NCBI GenBank assembly: GCA_020048895.1
Contig: JAIFLV010000040.1
Coordinates: 1-63,057, forward strand
Reading direction: 5' to 3'
Length of the DNA stretch: 63,057 nt
Origin: Rhodoferax sp.
Lineage (GTDB): Bacteria; Pseudomonadota; Gammaproteobacteria; Burkholderiales; Burkholderiaceae_C
A program made the position numbers and the translations under genes. The notes beneath the pieces were generated by a model. That model made no database searches, was not told where the DNA came from, and saw only the letters and a program-made list of their open reading frames with translations. This document shows, piece after piece, positions 19,065 through 28,862 of this stretch. How positions within the stretch are numbered: the first letter of the stretch is position 1; every line of letters starts with the position of its first letter.

Positions 19065-19649
19065 ATGAAGACTGTATTAAAGACCCTCATCGCCACAACT
19101 GTGCTTGCCTCCACCGGTTTTGCCGTACACGCAGCTCAATCCGATTGCATGGGGGGCATGGGTATGGGCGGCGGACACCACGCCATGATGGGCCACGGAG
19201 GCCCTATGGGTCAGGGCGGGCCTATGGGTATGCGTGGCAAGATGGATCCGGCCAAGATGGAAGCCTTTATGGCCAAGCGCGCAGAACAGCTTAAGGCCAA
19301 ACTCAAGATTACTGCTTCGCAAGAAGGCGCGTGGACCAGCTTCATCACCGCGATGAAACCGCCGGTGCGCAAGGCGGAAAACCGCCCCGACCCAGCAGAG
19401 CTGGCCAAGCTGACCACACCGGAGCGCATCGACAAGATGCATGCCCTGCGCGTACAGCACCAAGCCGAGCGAAGTGGTGCCATGGAGCAGCGTGAAGCTG
19501 CTGTCAAGACGTTTTACGCAGCGCTCACCCCCGAGCAAAAAACGGTGTTTGACACAGAGCATGCCCGCATGGGCGAGCGGCGCGGCCACGGTGGCCGAGG
19601 CGGTCCTGGTCGCGGGCCAGGTGCTACAGAACCTTCAGGCAGGAACTAA
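19065..19649 (+). CDS. Spy/CpxP-family LTXXQ-motif periplasmic protein
   Basis: Periplasmic chaperone-like protein of 194 residues. A signal peptide (cleavage near VHAAQ) is followed by a Met/Gly/His-rich stretch (GMGMGGGHHAMMGHGG) able to bind copper, an alpha-helical region, and the LTPEQ motif typical of Spy/CpxP near residue 165. The tail is Gly/Arg-rich. The ATG at 19065 follows AGGAG; a longer frame upstream is not supported. Spy family members protect envelope proteins under stress. The Met/His-rich segment, with copper genes 2 kb away, hints at metal stress. Confidence 0.85.
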   Translation: MKTVLKTLIATTVLASTGFAVHAAQSDCMGGMGMGGGHHAMMGHGGPMGQGGPMGMRGKMDPAKMEAFMAKRAEQLKAKLKITASQEGAWTSFITAMKPPVRKAENRPDPAELAKLTTPERIDKMHALRVQHQAERSGAMEQREAAVKTFYAALTPEQKTVFDTEHARMGERRGHGGRGGPGRGPGATEPSGRN

Positions 19650-19660
19650 CCAAGCGCGCA

Positions 19661-20026
19661 TCAGGCGAGCATCTTCCTGAGCTCGCCACTGGCGATGAGT
19701 GCCTCCACGTCGGAGGCACCGCCCACCAGAACACCCTTCACAAACACCATCGGAAATGTGGGCCAACCGGTCCACATTTTCAGTGCGTTACGCCGTCTCC
19801 AGGTGTTGAAATAGCTGCCGTACTCCAGGTATGCATACGTCACCCCGGCCGAGTCCAGCACCTTGCGCGCTTTCTTGGGCATGGGGTTGACGGCCATGCC
19901 GACCACCACCACGGCATTGGCCGCTACGGCATCCTGTACTTCTTTCACTATGTCCTGGTGCAGCGTAGCCACCCGATTACGAATGGCGGGGTGGATGCTG
20001 GTCTCGCTGAGAACCGGACGGGACAT
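19661..20026 (-). CDS. Glutaredoxin-like protein lacking all cysteines
   Basis: Thioredoxin-fold protein of 121 residues related to monothiol glutaredoxins. The glutathione-binding features are present: TFPMVFVKG (cis-Pro loop near residue 92) and the GG pair at 102-103 followed by SDVEAL. At the active site, where CGFS or CPxC is expected, the sequence reads NPMPKK (Asn47-Pro50), and there is no cysteine anywhere in the protein. Redox catalysis by thiols is therefore not possible as in true glutaredoxins; binding glutathione or a cluster through a partner, or a structural role, is conceivable. It is convergent with the Spy-like gene, 11 bp apart. Confidence 0.8.
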   Translation of the reverse strand: MSRPVLSETSIHPAIRNRVATLHQDIVKEVQDAVAANAVVVVGMAVNPMPKKARKVLDSAGVTYAYLEYGSYFNTWRRRNALKMWTGWPTFPMVFVKGVLVGGASDVEALIASGELRKMLA

Positions 20027-20115
20027 GGGATAACTCCTGCTGCATGAAAGCCGCCATTATGCGCAGCTTGCACGGGTACGGTAGAGTCCAGTGTCCAACC
20101 CATCATCGCTTCGCC

Positions 20116-20952
20116 ATGCCTTTACCAACACCCGCTGCACCCCAGGTACGCACCATTACCGCCACCCAGCCATTGACCTGGCTGGCGCAGGGTTGGCGTG
20201 ACATGACCCGCTCGGGCTGGATCAGCGTGGCCCACGGCGTGGCTATGGCGCTTTGCGGCGCAGTGATTGTCGCCATCGCACACCAGCGCTTTTGGCTGCT
20301 GGCAGGGGCGTTTTCCGGATTTTTCGTGGTTGCACCTGTACTTGCGACGAGTTTGTATGCCATGAGCAGGGCATTGGAGCGCAAGGAACCTGTCGACCTC
20401 CAACTTGTGCTCAAGACCTGGCTCAACTGGCAGGGCAGCCACATCAATAAATGGGGCAACGACTACTGGTGCATGTTCCAGTTCGGCGCCCTGCTGGCGC
20501 TGGCGGCCACCGGCTGGGTGATCACTTCCGCCGCTCTCATTACCCTGCTGGCCCCGGTGCACATCCTCGGGCCGATGGACTTTGTGCAGCATGTGGTGTT
20601 GGCTAAGGAAGGTTGGCTGTTTGAACTCTGGCTGGCCATGGGGGGCTTTCTGGCTGCCCCCATGTTTGCCTCCAGCGTGGTGGCCATGCCGCTGTTGCTG
20701 GACCGCCGTGTGACTTTGATGCAGGCTATCGAGGCGAGCTGGCAAGTGGTACTGGAAAACCCGGTTCCGATGGCGATCTGGTCGGCCACCATCATGGTGC
20801 TCACCCTCCTGGGGCTGGTCACGGCACTGCTGGGGCTGATCGTGGTCATTCCGGTGCTGGGACATGCCAGCTGGTACGCCTACCGAGATCTGGTGGACGC
20901 CAGCATGCTGCCCCTGCGCGAATCGGCTGACGTAAGCAAGGCAGGTGCGTGA
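20116..20952 (+). CDS. DUF2189 integral membrane protein
   Basis: Inner-membrane protein of 278 residues with about six hydrophobic segments (for example MALCGAVIVAIAH, FWLLAGAFSGFFVVAPVLA, ALLALAATGWVITSAALITL, IWSATIMVLTLLGLVTALLG). The GFFVVAPVLATSLYAMSR stretch and the GHASWYAYRDLV end are typical of DUF2189 proteins. I chose the ATG at 20116; earlier starts add an implausible leader. Its stop overlaps the next start as TGATG, so the two small membrane genes form an operon. Function unknown. Confidence 0.85.
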   Translation: MPLPTPAAPQVRTITATQPLTWLAQGWRDMTRSGWISVAHGVAMALCGAVIVAIAHQRFWLLAGAFSGFFVVAPVLATSLYAMSRALERKEPVDLQLVLKTWLNWQGSHINKWGNDYWCMFQFGALLALAATGWVITSAALITLLAPVHILGPMDFVQHVVLAKEGWLFELWLAMGGFLAAPMFASSVVAMPLLLDRRVTLMQAIEASWQVVLENPVPMAIWSATIMVLTLLGLVTALLGLIVVIPVLGHASWYAYRDLVDASMLPLRESADVSKAGA

Positions 20953-21167
20953 TGTTTGGCTTTAGCGAAGAACAAATCGCCGCCTTCGGCCTGTCCTTTG
21001 GCGTGGGCGCCTTCATGCTCTACATGCTGTTCATCATCGGACACCTGGCCTGGGAATCCAAAGCGGGAAAGTTCGGCACCTTCGTACTGTTTCTGGGCCT
21101 GGCCTTCGGGATGGTGGGTTTTGTGGCCAAGTTCATCATCCAGTGGTACTTTGACAAGCAGTTGTGA
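20952..21167 (+). CDS. DUF2788 small membrane protein
   Basis: 71-residue protein with two membrane helices (about 10-33 and 42-64) and conserved FGLSFGVGAFMLYMLFIIG-like start. Translation is coupled to the DUF2189 gene through the TGATG overlap. Found in many betaproteobacteria; function unknown. Confidence 0.85.
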   Translation: MFGFSEEQIAAFGLSFGVGAFMLYMLFIIGHLAWESKAGKFGTFVLFLGLAFGMVGFVAKFIIQWYFDKQL

Positions 21168-21191
21168 GAAAGCTCCCCCCAGCGGGAATTC

Positions 21192-23099
21192 TCAGCCGAT
21201 AGCAATGCGCTCCACACCAAAACTGGTGGCCGGTTGGCCGCTTTGAGCGAGAGCGTGCATTTTCGTAAAAGCGGCTTCCAGGTGACTGCAGTAGCGCCCC
21301 GTATCAAACAGCGCGTGGCGGCTGCGGTTGGCAGCAAGTCTGGCTTTGAGGTCGGCCAGTCGCTCGGGCGCACGCGCCAGCTCCAACGCCAATTCCTTGT
21401 ATTGGTCCAGGGAGTCAGTGATCAGTTCCGGCAGGCCTATCGCATGCAGCAAACTGCCAGCGACCCGCGAAGCAAATGAATTGCCCGAGCAGGTCAGCAC
21501 CGGCAGGCCCACCATCAAGGCGTCAGCAGCAGTGGTATGCGCGTTATAGGGTGTGCTATCCAGAAACAGATCGGCAAGCCGGTAGCGCGCAAGATGATCC
21601 TCCACCAGAGGCACGCGCTCGGCAAATACCAGGCGTTTGGGGTCAATACCAGCGAGCGCTGCTGCCTTTCGAAGATTCTCCGCTGCCTCATCACCGGGTT
21701 TGGAGAGCCACAACACACTGTATTGCACCGCTTCAAGCAGTTGCATCCAGACATGGAAAATCTTCGGATTGATCTTGAATATGTGATTGAACGAGCAGAA
21801 AACGAATCCCGATGCCGGCAAGCCAACTTCCTCCCTGGTGGGCGTGTGCGAGGATGCACTTTTCGTTGAATCCGTTGGAAGGTAGGTGTCAGGCAAATAC
21901 ACCACCTTTTCGTCATAACAATTGGCCAATGCTTCAGGAATTACATACTTGTCGGCAATGATGTAGTCCATGTAGCTTGCGCCCATAGTCCCTGGATAGC
22001 CCAGGAAGTTCACTTGGACCGGTGCTACTCTGTTGGCTAACACATCCGGACGGGCGTCCGTCGTGAATCCTGCCAAATCCACCACGATATCCACTTCAAG
22101 GCTGCGAATCAGGTTTGACAGCTCAGACAATGTCATCGGTCGAACATCAAGAAATCTTTCAAAACTTGCCGCGAACCGAGCTCTGAGCACGCTCTGGTCA
22201 TCCAACCCTAGAGACAAACCAATGATCTCAAAGCGCGACTTGTCATGCCGCTCGACAACACCCGCCATGAGATGCCCTACCGGGTGCTGCCGAAAGTCAG
22301 GTGAAACATAGGCAACACGAATTCTTTCGTGCCGGTACAACTCGCCATTCCAAAACGACCTAGGGCTGCTCGGATAGTACATCTTGGTGCACAACCTCGC
22401 ACATTCCAATTGGTCAACGCTTGAGTCTGACATGGATGTGAATGCCAACGACAAACACGAAAGCTTTCCGCAACGGATTCCCTCAATAATCCGCGCAACA
22501 ATCTCCTCCAGTTCATTCCAATTGGCCTCATGGAGCCGGTTGAAAGCCAACAAACCCAAGGCACATGGAAAGTCCGGGTTGATACGAACCAAATGCTCAA
22601 ATGCTTCGCCAGCAGCCTTGTGCCTCTTGGAGAAATACAGCACTTTCCCGAGGTTGGCCAAAGAATCCTGGTGCGCGGGGGAAATGAGCAACGCGCGGCG
22701 AAAGGTAAGAAGAGTCTCATCCAAACGACCTAACCTGTCCAACAAAACGGCCCGCCGGTTCAGCGCGTCGACATCGTTTGGATCAATCACCAGCCCCTTG
22801 TCAATTGAATCTATGGCCTCCTCATATTGGCCCAAGCGTTCCAACGCCGCAGATCTCATTTGAAAGCCTGGCGCATACTTCGGATTCACCAACACCAGTC
22901 TGTCCAGCAGTCTCAATGCCTCATCCAGTTGGCCCTCGGCCACAAGAATGCGCCCCAATGAAAACAGCGACATCCAATCAGTAGGTGAAGTGACAAGAAT
23001 TCGGCGGAAAACCTTTGCTGCTTCGGAAACATTTCCCTGCTCCTGCAACTGCAGGGCTTTGATTACGGACTTGCTGGCGACGCTTTTTCTAACTTCCAT
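21192..23099 (-). CDS. TPR-containing GT41 (O-GlcNAc transferase/SPINDLY-like) glycosyltransferase
   Basis: Predicted protein O-glycosyltransferase of 635 residues, cytosolic. TPR helices (about 5-230, e.g. GNVSEAAKVFRRIL and GQLDEALRLLDRLV) would recruit the target protein. The catalytic GT41 region follows: N-lobe with RIRVAYVSPDFRQHPVGHL and VDLAGFT, the MDYIIADKYVIPEA segment, and the C-lobe with FCSFNHIFKINP, the nucleotide-sugar site around LADLFLDSTPYNAHTTAADAL and GLPVLTCSGNSFASRVAGSLL. The His and Lys positions typical of bacterial OGT-like enzymes are present. It closes the 21-31 kb modification island on the same strand. The sugar donor and acceptor are unknown. Confidence 0.88.
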   Translation of the reverse strand: MEVRKSVASKSVIKALQLQEQGNVSEAAKVFRRILVTSPTDWMSLFSLGRILVAEGQLDEALRLLDRLVLVNPKYAPGFQMRSAALERLGQYEEAIDSIDKGLVIDPNDVDALNRRAVLLDRLGRLDETLLTFRRALLISPAHQDSLANLGKVLYFSKRHKAAGEAFEHLVRINPDFPCALGLLAFNRLHEANWNELEEIVARIIEGIRCGKLSCLSLAFTSMSDSSVDQLECARLCTKMYYPSSPRSFWNGELYRHERIRVAYVSPDFRQHPVGHLMAGVVERHDKSRFEIIGLSLGLDDQSVLRARFAASFERFLDVRPMTLSELSNLIRSLEVDIVVDLAGFTTDARPDVLANRVAPVQVNFLGYPGTMGASYMDYIIADKYVIPEALANCYDEKVVYLPDTYLPTDSTKSASSHTPTREEVGLPASGFVFCSFNHIFKINPKIFHVWMQLLEAVQYSVLWLSKPGDEAAENLRKAAALAGIDPKRLVFAERVPLVEDHLARYRLADLFLDSTPYNAHTTAADALMVGLPVLTCSGNSFASRVAGSLLHAIGLPELITDSLDQYKELALELARAPERLADLKARLAANRSRHALFDTGRYCSHLEAAFTKMHALAQSGQPATSFGVERIAIG

Positions 23100-23208
23100 T
23101 TCCCAAACCCAATCTCATTGCATTGTTGAAGTTGCTTAAATCAATAGTCAGGTGCCGACGCCGGGACGAGAATTCAAAGATTTAGCCGGTTTGGAAACAC
23201 TGACATGA

Positions 23209-23997
23209 CTATGCATAGTTTCTACTGCCCCAAAGAGAAGAGCTCTTTTTTACAAACACCAGATCAACTTGCCATAGATGCCAGTCACTTAGACGGTAAA
23301 GCGGATCAACTATGTCAAAAACATCGAAGTCGTAGCTGGCAAGATATTCAACGATGCGGGCAAACCGCGGGTTCTCATCCCCCATCGATGCCTCAATAAC
23401 GACGACGCAATCGCGCTGAAGAACGGTCTTGGATCCTTTTAGTACTTTGACCTCAATACCGTCTACATCAATTTTCAGCAGTATGGGGCCTTCGATGGTG
23501 CACTCTTCGTAAATTGAGTCAACAGTTCGAACCTCAATTTCTCTCGATTCCCCACCAATCTCCATGTCGATGGACGAGTATTGCCGTGATGGTGTAAGAC
23601 TCAGCGAAGTCATGCCATTAATATTGCTAACTGCACAATTTATTACTGTAGCTGAACGAAGCTGACTGGCAATTTGATTGAGAGCAGGCAAGCACTCGGC
23701 AACAGGTTCGATAAATATATGGTGCGCTTCAGGAAAAACCGAGTACAACTCAGGCGTACCAATTTGAGCACCGACATCAAACACCAATGCCGGAATAAAG
23801 CCCGACTTACTCAAATTAGATAATGAATTCAATTTACCTGTTCGTTGACGCAGGAAATGGGACGTACAAATTGCTTTGAGTTCAGCAGCAATTTTCACAT
23901 CCACAGGATTTCCAAACTCATGATCCAGCAAGTAATATGCGGCTTGCAGATCTGATTTCGAGATCGCAGTCAGGAATTTATCAAAAATTTCGTTCAT
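23209..23997 (-). CDS. FkbM-family methyltransferase
   Basis: SAM-dependent methyltransferase of 262 residues. The SAM site is VFDVGAQIGTPELY (about 72-86), followed by the acidic motif HIFIEPVAE and the FkbM signature LLKIDVDGIEVKVLKGS (about 172-188). A helical N-terminal part of about 65 residues precedes the fold. FkbM enzymes typically O-methylate sugars or other small acceptors. The AT-rich gene lies between the fusion glycosyltransferase and the TPR-GT41 enzyme, suggesting that it methylates a glycan made by this island. Confidence 0.88.
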   Translation of the reverse strand: MNEIFDKFLTAISKSDLQAAYYLLDHEFGNPVDVKIAAELKAICTSHFLRQRTGKLNSLSNLSKSGFIPALVFDVGAQIGTPELYSVFPEAHHIFIEPVAECLPALNQIASQLRSATVINCAVSNINGMTSLSLTPSRQYSSIDMEIGGESREIEVRTVDSIYEECTIEGPILLKIDVDGIEVKVLKGSKTVLQRDCVVVIEASMGDENPRFARIVEYLASYDFDVFDIVDPLYRLSDWHLWQVDLVFVKKSSSLWGSRNYA

Positions 23998-24066
23998 GAT
24001 ACTTGGCTCAGGTTTTCGAAAGAATTACTGCACTTCAAAAGTGATATGCGCATTCATTTTTTTCCA

Positions 24067-27000
24067 TTAACAATTGCCCACGTCAATTGTTTTCACTATC
24101 TGCCCAATTGCTTTTGAATACCACTGTGCGTCTAAAAACTTGGGCGAGTTTGTCATCGCCGTTAAAAGTAATTTGCGCATCGATTCACGCTTTGGCTGAC
24201 TGTTCGCCAACTCCACCGCACGAATAACGTACGTCTCACTACTATCAACCAACCAATCGTCCAGACCAAGAGAAAGCAACGCTGATGCGGACATTCTCTG
24301 CCGCTGGCAAGTACCTTGAATTGCGATGATCGGAACACCAAGTTCCAGGGGATCCAACAATGAGGTCATACCAGAGTAAGGGAACGAGTCAAGATAAACG
24401 TCCGCCAATTGAATGAGCCCAAGCACAGCGGATCGATCAGGCAGCGGCGGCACAATGACAAAACGATCGCTACTTATACCCACCATATTGGCGCGCCGAG
24501 AAATTTCCAACAAAAAATTGGCAACCGGATATTTACTGGTCCAATTGGGATTAAATGGAAAAAGCAATATGCGCGAACTTTCCGTCTTTTGCAAGATTTC
24601 GAGCCAACAATCCAATAGCTCCGGAATTATTTTAAAGAAATTGGCACCTGATACAAACACTGTAACACCGTCGGCGATTCCGAGCGACGAGCGCGTGATG
24701 GTCTGGCTAACTTCCGCTTTAACCAGCGACTCAGCCATATCAAAGCAATGCGCCGGACCATCAACCAAAAAAAGGCGCTCAGTGTAATGTGCCTGCGCAT
24801 CCGCTGGCTCAGTTAACTCACCAGAAACAAAAACATCAATATTATTAAACCCCGTTGTCGTGGGCGAGCAACCCCCGGTCATTTGCAGCCGGGCCAACCG
24901 GTGAACAGCCAGTTGAACGATATAGTTCATCACGGCGGTCAAATTGGTTCCAATCCACAAAGCATCAAGATCCAAGTCGCGGATCAAATTAACATCAACT
25001 CCCATGCTTCCCGTAAGATTTAGCGACCGATCGGCAAAAGACAAACAATGGCGCTCCAGCGGCTGCCCTTCAAACGCCAGATGAGAAATCAGCACCACTT
25101 CAAATTGCGCACGATCCAAGTGACTATATACCGGTAGCGTTGCATAGGTCTCGGTTTGTGGGCGAAAATGTGCAGCCAGTACACCGAAACGAATCCGACG
25201 GTGTGGCCGCGGTGGAAATACAAAATTCAGGCCCGGAGATGACACTTGTTTAGAAATAAGATGCTCGATCAGCTTCGCCCGTAATCTCATAGCGCCCAGC
25301 AAAGGTGAATTGGCAAAGTACAGCGGAATCATTGATGACGTATTCACAAAATCGATGGCGACGGCATCCCAATAAGGGGCGTCCTGTTTCGATTCGATTC
25401 CCGCCACCACTTCTTCCATAACATCAACAAAATATTGTGCATATCGATCTGTCTCGCCGATATCCCGAAAGCTCACTGGTGGTGTAAACAAATACTGTCG
25501 ATATCTGGCCTGCATTCCACCTTGAACACTAGGTATGCTTTGACGGGGTTGCAACAAATGGGGCCCGGCGTAAAGCATTGCAGCCGCAAGAGCCTCAAGT
25601 GCGTGGGCTGTCGACTTCGGTGCCATTAAGGTTTTGTTGACTCGATTCATCAGGGATACATCAGCCTGAAGTGGCAACAAGTGGACAACACCACTTTCAA
25701 TCAACGCCCCATGCGCTTGACCTAGCGCACCTTGCAGCCGATGCACCCCCTCCCCATCCGAATCAATGATGGCTTGTGCGCACATCAAACGTACATCTGT
25801 CATTTTAGACAGTGCAGCGGCGTCATACTTATTGAAGGCAACAAACTCAACAGCACTATTTACCTTCGACAGTATTCGTTCGTCCAGATTACCACGCCCG
25901 AATTCATCACGCGTCAACACAAGAAAGTCTTCTATTGCAGACTGAACAATTACTGACATTTTTTTCCAGGAGTAGCGCTTTGACCGAATTAGTCCAGCTG
26001 CAACCAAACGAGATCGAACCTCGTTCTCTTGAACGACTGCCAGTGATTTTGCCATTTCATCTATGGCATCAAGACCTACATAAAGGACATCACCTCCCGC
26101 TATCTCGGGTATGGCGCCTCCACGGCAAGTGATCACGGGACATCCACAGGCCATGGCCTCAATCACAGGCATTCCAAAACCTTCGTAGCGCGAAGGATAT
26201 ACCAAGGCAATTGCACCCGTATACGCAGCACGCATCTCATCATCAGAAACTCGCAGCATGGTCACAGAGACATCGGGCACCAAGGATCCAAAATCTGGCT
26301 CTAGTACAGATCGCCCACCTAAACAAAGTATTTGATACTGCCCAAGATTGGGTAACTGGGCGATCGCCGCAAAAAATAAACCTACGTTTTTATGCGCTCC
26401 ACGCTCACCCACAATCAAGAAATAGGGCTTTGACACAGAATATTTTTGTTTGAAGTCACGAACTTCATTTGCCGAAGCTTCACGCAACCGCACATCAACG
26501 CCGCAATGCGCAACCACAGCGTTTTCTGGAGGAGTTGAATAGTGCAAATTCAAATCGGAGGCGGTCCGGGCCGAGATACATATAAAACGACCCGCAGCAG
26601 CAATTGCTGCCCTTTTCTCCCGCCACATAGGTGACCGAAGATCCCACCCTAATACTTCAGGGATCAAGTCGTAAACCATCATGAGTGATGGCGTACTTTG
26701 AGGCCTAGAGTAATAAGTTGAAATAAAAATATCCGCGCCGCATTGATCACACACCTCCTGCAACAGCGCAAGGTCCGAATCAGTAGACGCGTAGTCGTAC
26801 GCCCTAATGTCCAGATAAGCAAGCCCATCAATACGCGGTGCCGTCTTGGCACGATCCAGAATAATCAATCGGCTCCCAAACGGTGTATGAGCCCAGGATC
26901 GCAACAAGGTGTCCCACACTCGAGCGATTCCAGATTGGTTAATCTGGAAGAACACCATGTCGATAACAATGGGGCGACCACGTCGCAGCGGTTCCTTCCT

Positions 27001-27837
27001 GCTCAGAAAGTCATTATCTTGTGCTGCGAAGCGATAGGGTTGAGCCGCCCAGGCTTCATATACCTGTTTCTGAGCGTCCGCACGTTGCGCTGGCCAATTG
27101 GAAAGAAGTGAGGTGATTGAAGTGCTGAGAGCCGACTTGGAAAAAACAAGATAACCAGCCATTCTATAGACACAATATCCATATTTATCGGAGATATGTG
27201 CCAAACCCATTTCGGAATAGAAGAAAACATGTTGCCCATTTTCAGGAGACAAATAATCCCAATGGGCACCTTGTCTTTCGTATAAACGTGTTGAGCAAAT
27301 AAGGAAGCTTGGGTTAAGCCTGAAGATCTCATCAAAATCTACAACTGGGTTGGGAAAATGCTCAACCACTTCAAATGCCGTAATAACTGACACAGGATTT
27401 CCACCCGAACCCCAAAGAAACCCTTGCGCAAACTCCGAGGTTGAATACTTGTCGTAGTTATAGAAGTCGTAGCCTATATCGCGCAGCAGTCGGGTTAGTA
27501 GCCCACTTCCACCACCCCAATCCACACCATTTGCATTTTTCGGGACATCCAAAATGTAAAACAAAGAGGGAAGGGAAAGAAAATTATCAAGAGTGCGCGA
27601 CGCCTTACCGGTATCAAACCGCTCCGAATGGGGTCCATATGCCTCATTCAGCCAATAGGGACTCTCTGTTTGAAGACTCTGACAATGGGTGCACTCAAAA
27701 TAGGAAACAATGAATTTTTGCAACAACAATTTTTGGAAACGAAATGTAGTCACATTTCCACATAGTCGGCATGACTCACTCATTTCATATGTATCCATCT
27801 TTTGCAGTCTGTTCGAGCGATGAGTTTCCAACACCAT
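24067..27837 (-). CDS. Three-part fusion: SAM methyltransferase, GT4 glycosyltransferase and GT41-like domain
   Basis: Very large enzyme of about 1256 residues. An N-terminal Cys motif (CRLCGN and CTHC) precedes a class I methyltransferase with the SAM loop DWGGGSGLLTRLL and the AFEVVEHFPNP motif. The middle third is a retaining GT4 glycosyltransferase (GERGAHKNVGLFF, then YPSRYEGFGMPVIEAMACG and GGAIPEIAGG). A helical linker of about 200 residues leads to a C-terminal GT41/OGT-like half (RIRFGVLAAHFRPQTE, LADVYLDSFPYSGMTSLLDP, GTCQRQRMSASALLSLGLDD). The start is uncertain: I prefer the ATG at 27837 with GAGGG upstream; a GTG at 27891 or ATGs at 27798 and 27783 are possible. AT-rich. Probably builds, methylates and transfers a glycan. 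Confidence 0.85.
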   Translation of the reverse strand: MVLETHRSNRLQKMDTYEMSESCRLCGNVTTFRFQKLLLQKFIVSYFECTHCQSLQTESPYWLNEAYGPHSERFDTGKASRTLDNFLSLPSLFYILDVPKNANGVDWGGGSGLLTRLLRDIGYDFYNYDKYSTSEFAQGFLWGSGGNPVSVITAFEVVEHFPNPVVDFDEIFRLNPSFLICSTRLYERQGAHWDYLSPENGQHVFFYSEMGLAHISDKYGYCVYRMAGYLVFSKSALSTSITSLLSNWPAQRADAQKQVYEAWAAQPYRFAAQDNDFLSRKEPLRRGRPIVIDMVFFQINQSGIARVWDTLLRSWAHTPFGSRLIILDRAKTAPRIDGLAYLDIRAYDYASTDSDLALLQEVCDQCGADIFISTYYSRPQSTPSLMMVYDLIPEVLGWDLRSPMWREKRAAIAAAGRFICISARTASDLNLHYSTPPENAVVAHCGVDVRLREASANEVRDFKQKYSVSKPYFLIVGERGAHKNVGLFFAAIAQLPNLGQYQILCLGGRSVLEPDFGSLVPDVSVTMLRVSDDEMRAAYTGAIALVYPSRYEGFGMPVIEAMACGCPVITCRGGAIPEIAGGDVLYVGLDAIDEMAKSLAVVQENEVRSRLVAAGLIRSKRYSWKKMSVIVQSAIEDFLVLTRDEFGRGNLDERILSKVNSAVEFVAFNKYDAAALSKMTDVRLMCAQAIIDSDGEGVHRLQGALGQAHGALIESGVVHLLPLQADVSLMNRVNKTLMAPKSTAHALEALAAAMLYAGPHLLQPRQSIPSVQGGMQARYRQYLFTPPVSFRDIGETDRYAQYFVDVMEEVVAGIESKQDAPYWDAVAIDFVNTSSMIPLYFANSPLLGAMRLRAKLIEHLISKQVSSPGLNFVFPPRPHRRIRFGVLAAHFRPQTETYATLPVYSHLDRAQFEVVLISHLAFEGQPLERHCLSFADRSLNLTGSMGVDVNLIRDLDLDALWIGTNLTAVMNYIVQLAVHRLARLQMTGGCSPTTTGFNNIDVFVSGELTEPADAQAHYTERLFLVDGPAHCFDMAESLVKAEVSQTITRSSLGIADGVTVFVSGANFFKIIPELLDCWLEILQKTESSRILLFPFNPNWTSKYPVANFLLEISRRANMVGISSDRFVIVPPLPDRSAVLGLIQLADVYLDSFPYSGMTSLLDPLELGVPIIAIQGTCQRQRMSASALLSLGLDDWLVDSSETYVIRAVELANSQPKRESMRKLLLTAMTNSPKFLDAQWYSKAIGQIVKTIDVGNC

Positions 27838-27932
27838 TTGGTCGCCCTCTACTAGATATATCGTAGACTGACGCGTCGAAGGTGCGGCCACGGAAGATAG
27901 GCAATGTCCGATTGCACGATTCGCGAGACGAA

Positions 27933-28862
27933 TCAGTGCTCTTTACGGATGCCAAATTTACAACTCTCGCCATCCTGGATCATGAAGAGTTCACTCGCTG
28001 GAATGCCAAACTGAGTAACATAGGATGAGAACCTGTCACCTGCTTCACTTACGACCAGACCCTTGTTCCAGTTATCCGGCAACGTCAAGTTCCAGGACGA
28101 CTTCCATTCGATCATGTAGGGTACATCTTGAAGGTGATTAGTGGAGTCGGCGCCGACACCTACATTGCCGGCTAGATTGACTGGTGGAATCACGCAGTTC
28201 AAGCCCTCTTTCCACAAGTGAAACTGCCATAGGAAGTCCCAGGCAGGGCCACTGCGCCAGGCGTTGAAGGTGCCACGCCACTTCTGGATGAGGACCTCGT
28301 CGTTATAGAGCGCTTGGTTAAATGCCTCAGATTTCAGTACGAAATCGGCCAGACAATCGCCGTCCAATCTGAACTTCTTCCAGACATGGGCCCAAGTCGC
28401 CCAGCCCCAGCCGCAAAAGAAGCGGGACAGACCACAATGTCCATTCCAAAAGTCGTACTTGCCGATGCTGAAGTTGTTGCCCGAGATGGCACCGACCCGC
28501 AAGTCGTTTCCCATGTTCAGTTGGCAGAACTCAATGTATTCGAAAAACTCCCGTCGAGGCTCGATGTCGTCGTCGAAGATGATGCCAAAGTCAACCTTCG
28601 AGAAAAACCAACTGATGCCCGTCGCCGGCCCCACCTTACCCCCGTGATTTATGGAAAGACGCTGAACGTGGATCTGGCAATTCCAGTCGATGTGGCCGAT
28701 AGCGGCCATGCAGGCGTTCGATGCGTCGCGCATCGCTTCGGTCTTGGGACCATCCAGCGAGATGTAGAGCTCTGTCGGCTTGATCTCCCGTAGGATGTTG
28801 ATCAGGCGGATGATATGGTACGGACGGTTGTATCCGAGTATCAGGATGGGGACCCTATACAT
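27933..28862 (-). CDS. GT2/GT-A-type glycosyltransferase
   Basis: 309-residue glycosyltransferase-like protein. It starts with VPILILGYNRPYHIIRLINIL, the opening of GT-A enzymes, and carries the metal-binding acidic motif IIFDDDIEP (about residues 92-100). The region GLSRFFCGWGWATWAHVWKKF is typical of a family of putative hemolytic/LPS-type glycosyltransferases. The ATG at 28862 overlaps the upstream methyltransferase gene by 8 bp, so the two are co-translated. Acceptor unknown; likely adds a sugar in the surface-glycan pathway of the island. Confidence 0.82.
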   Translation of the reverse strand: MYRVPILILGYNRPYHIIRLINILREIKPTELYISLDGPKTEAMRDASNACMAAIGHIDWNCQIHVQRLSINHGGKVGPATGISWFFSKVDFGIIFDDDIEPRREFFEYIEFCQLNMGNDLRVGAISGNNFSIGKYDFWNGHCGLSRFFCGWGWATWAHVWKKFRLDGDCLADFVLKSEAFNQALYNDEVLIQKWRGTFNAWRSGPAWDFLWQFHLWKEGLNCVIPPVNLAGNVGVGADSTNHLQDVPYMIEWKSSWNLTLPDNWNKGLVVSEAGDRFSSYVTQFGIPASELFMIQDGESCKFGIRKEH

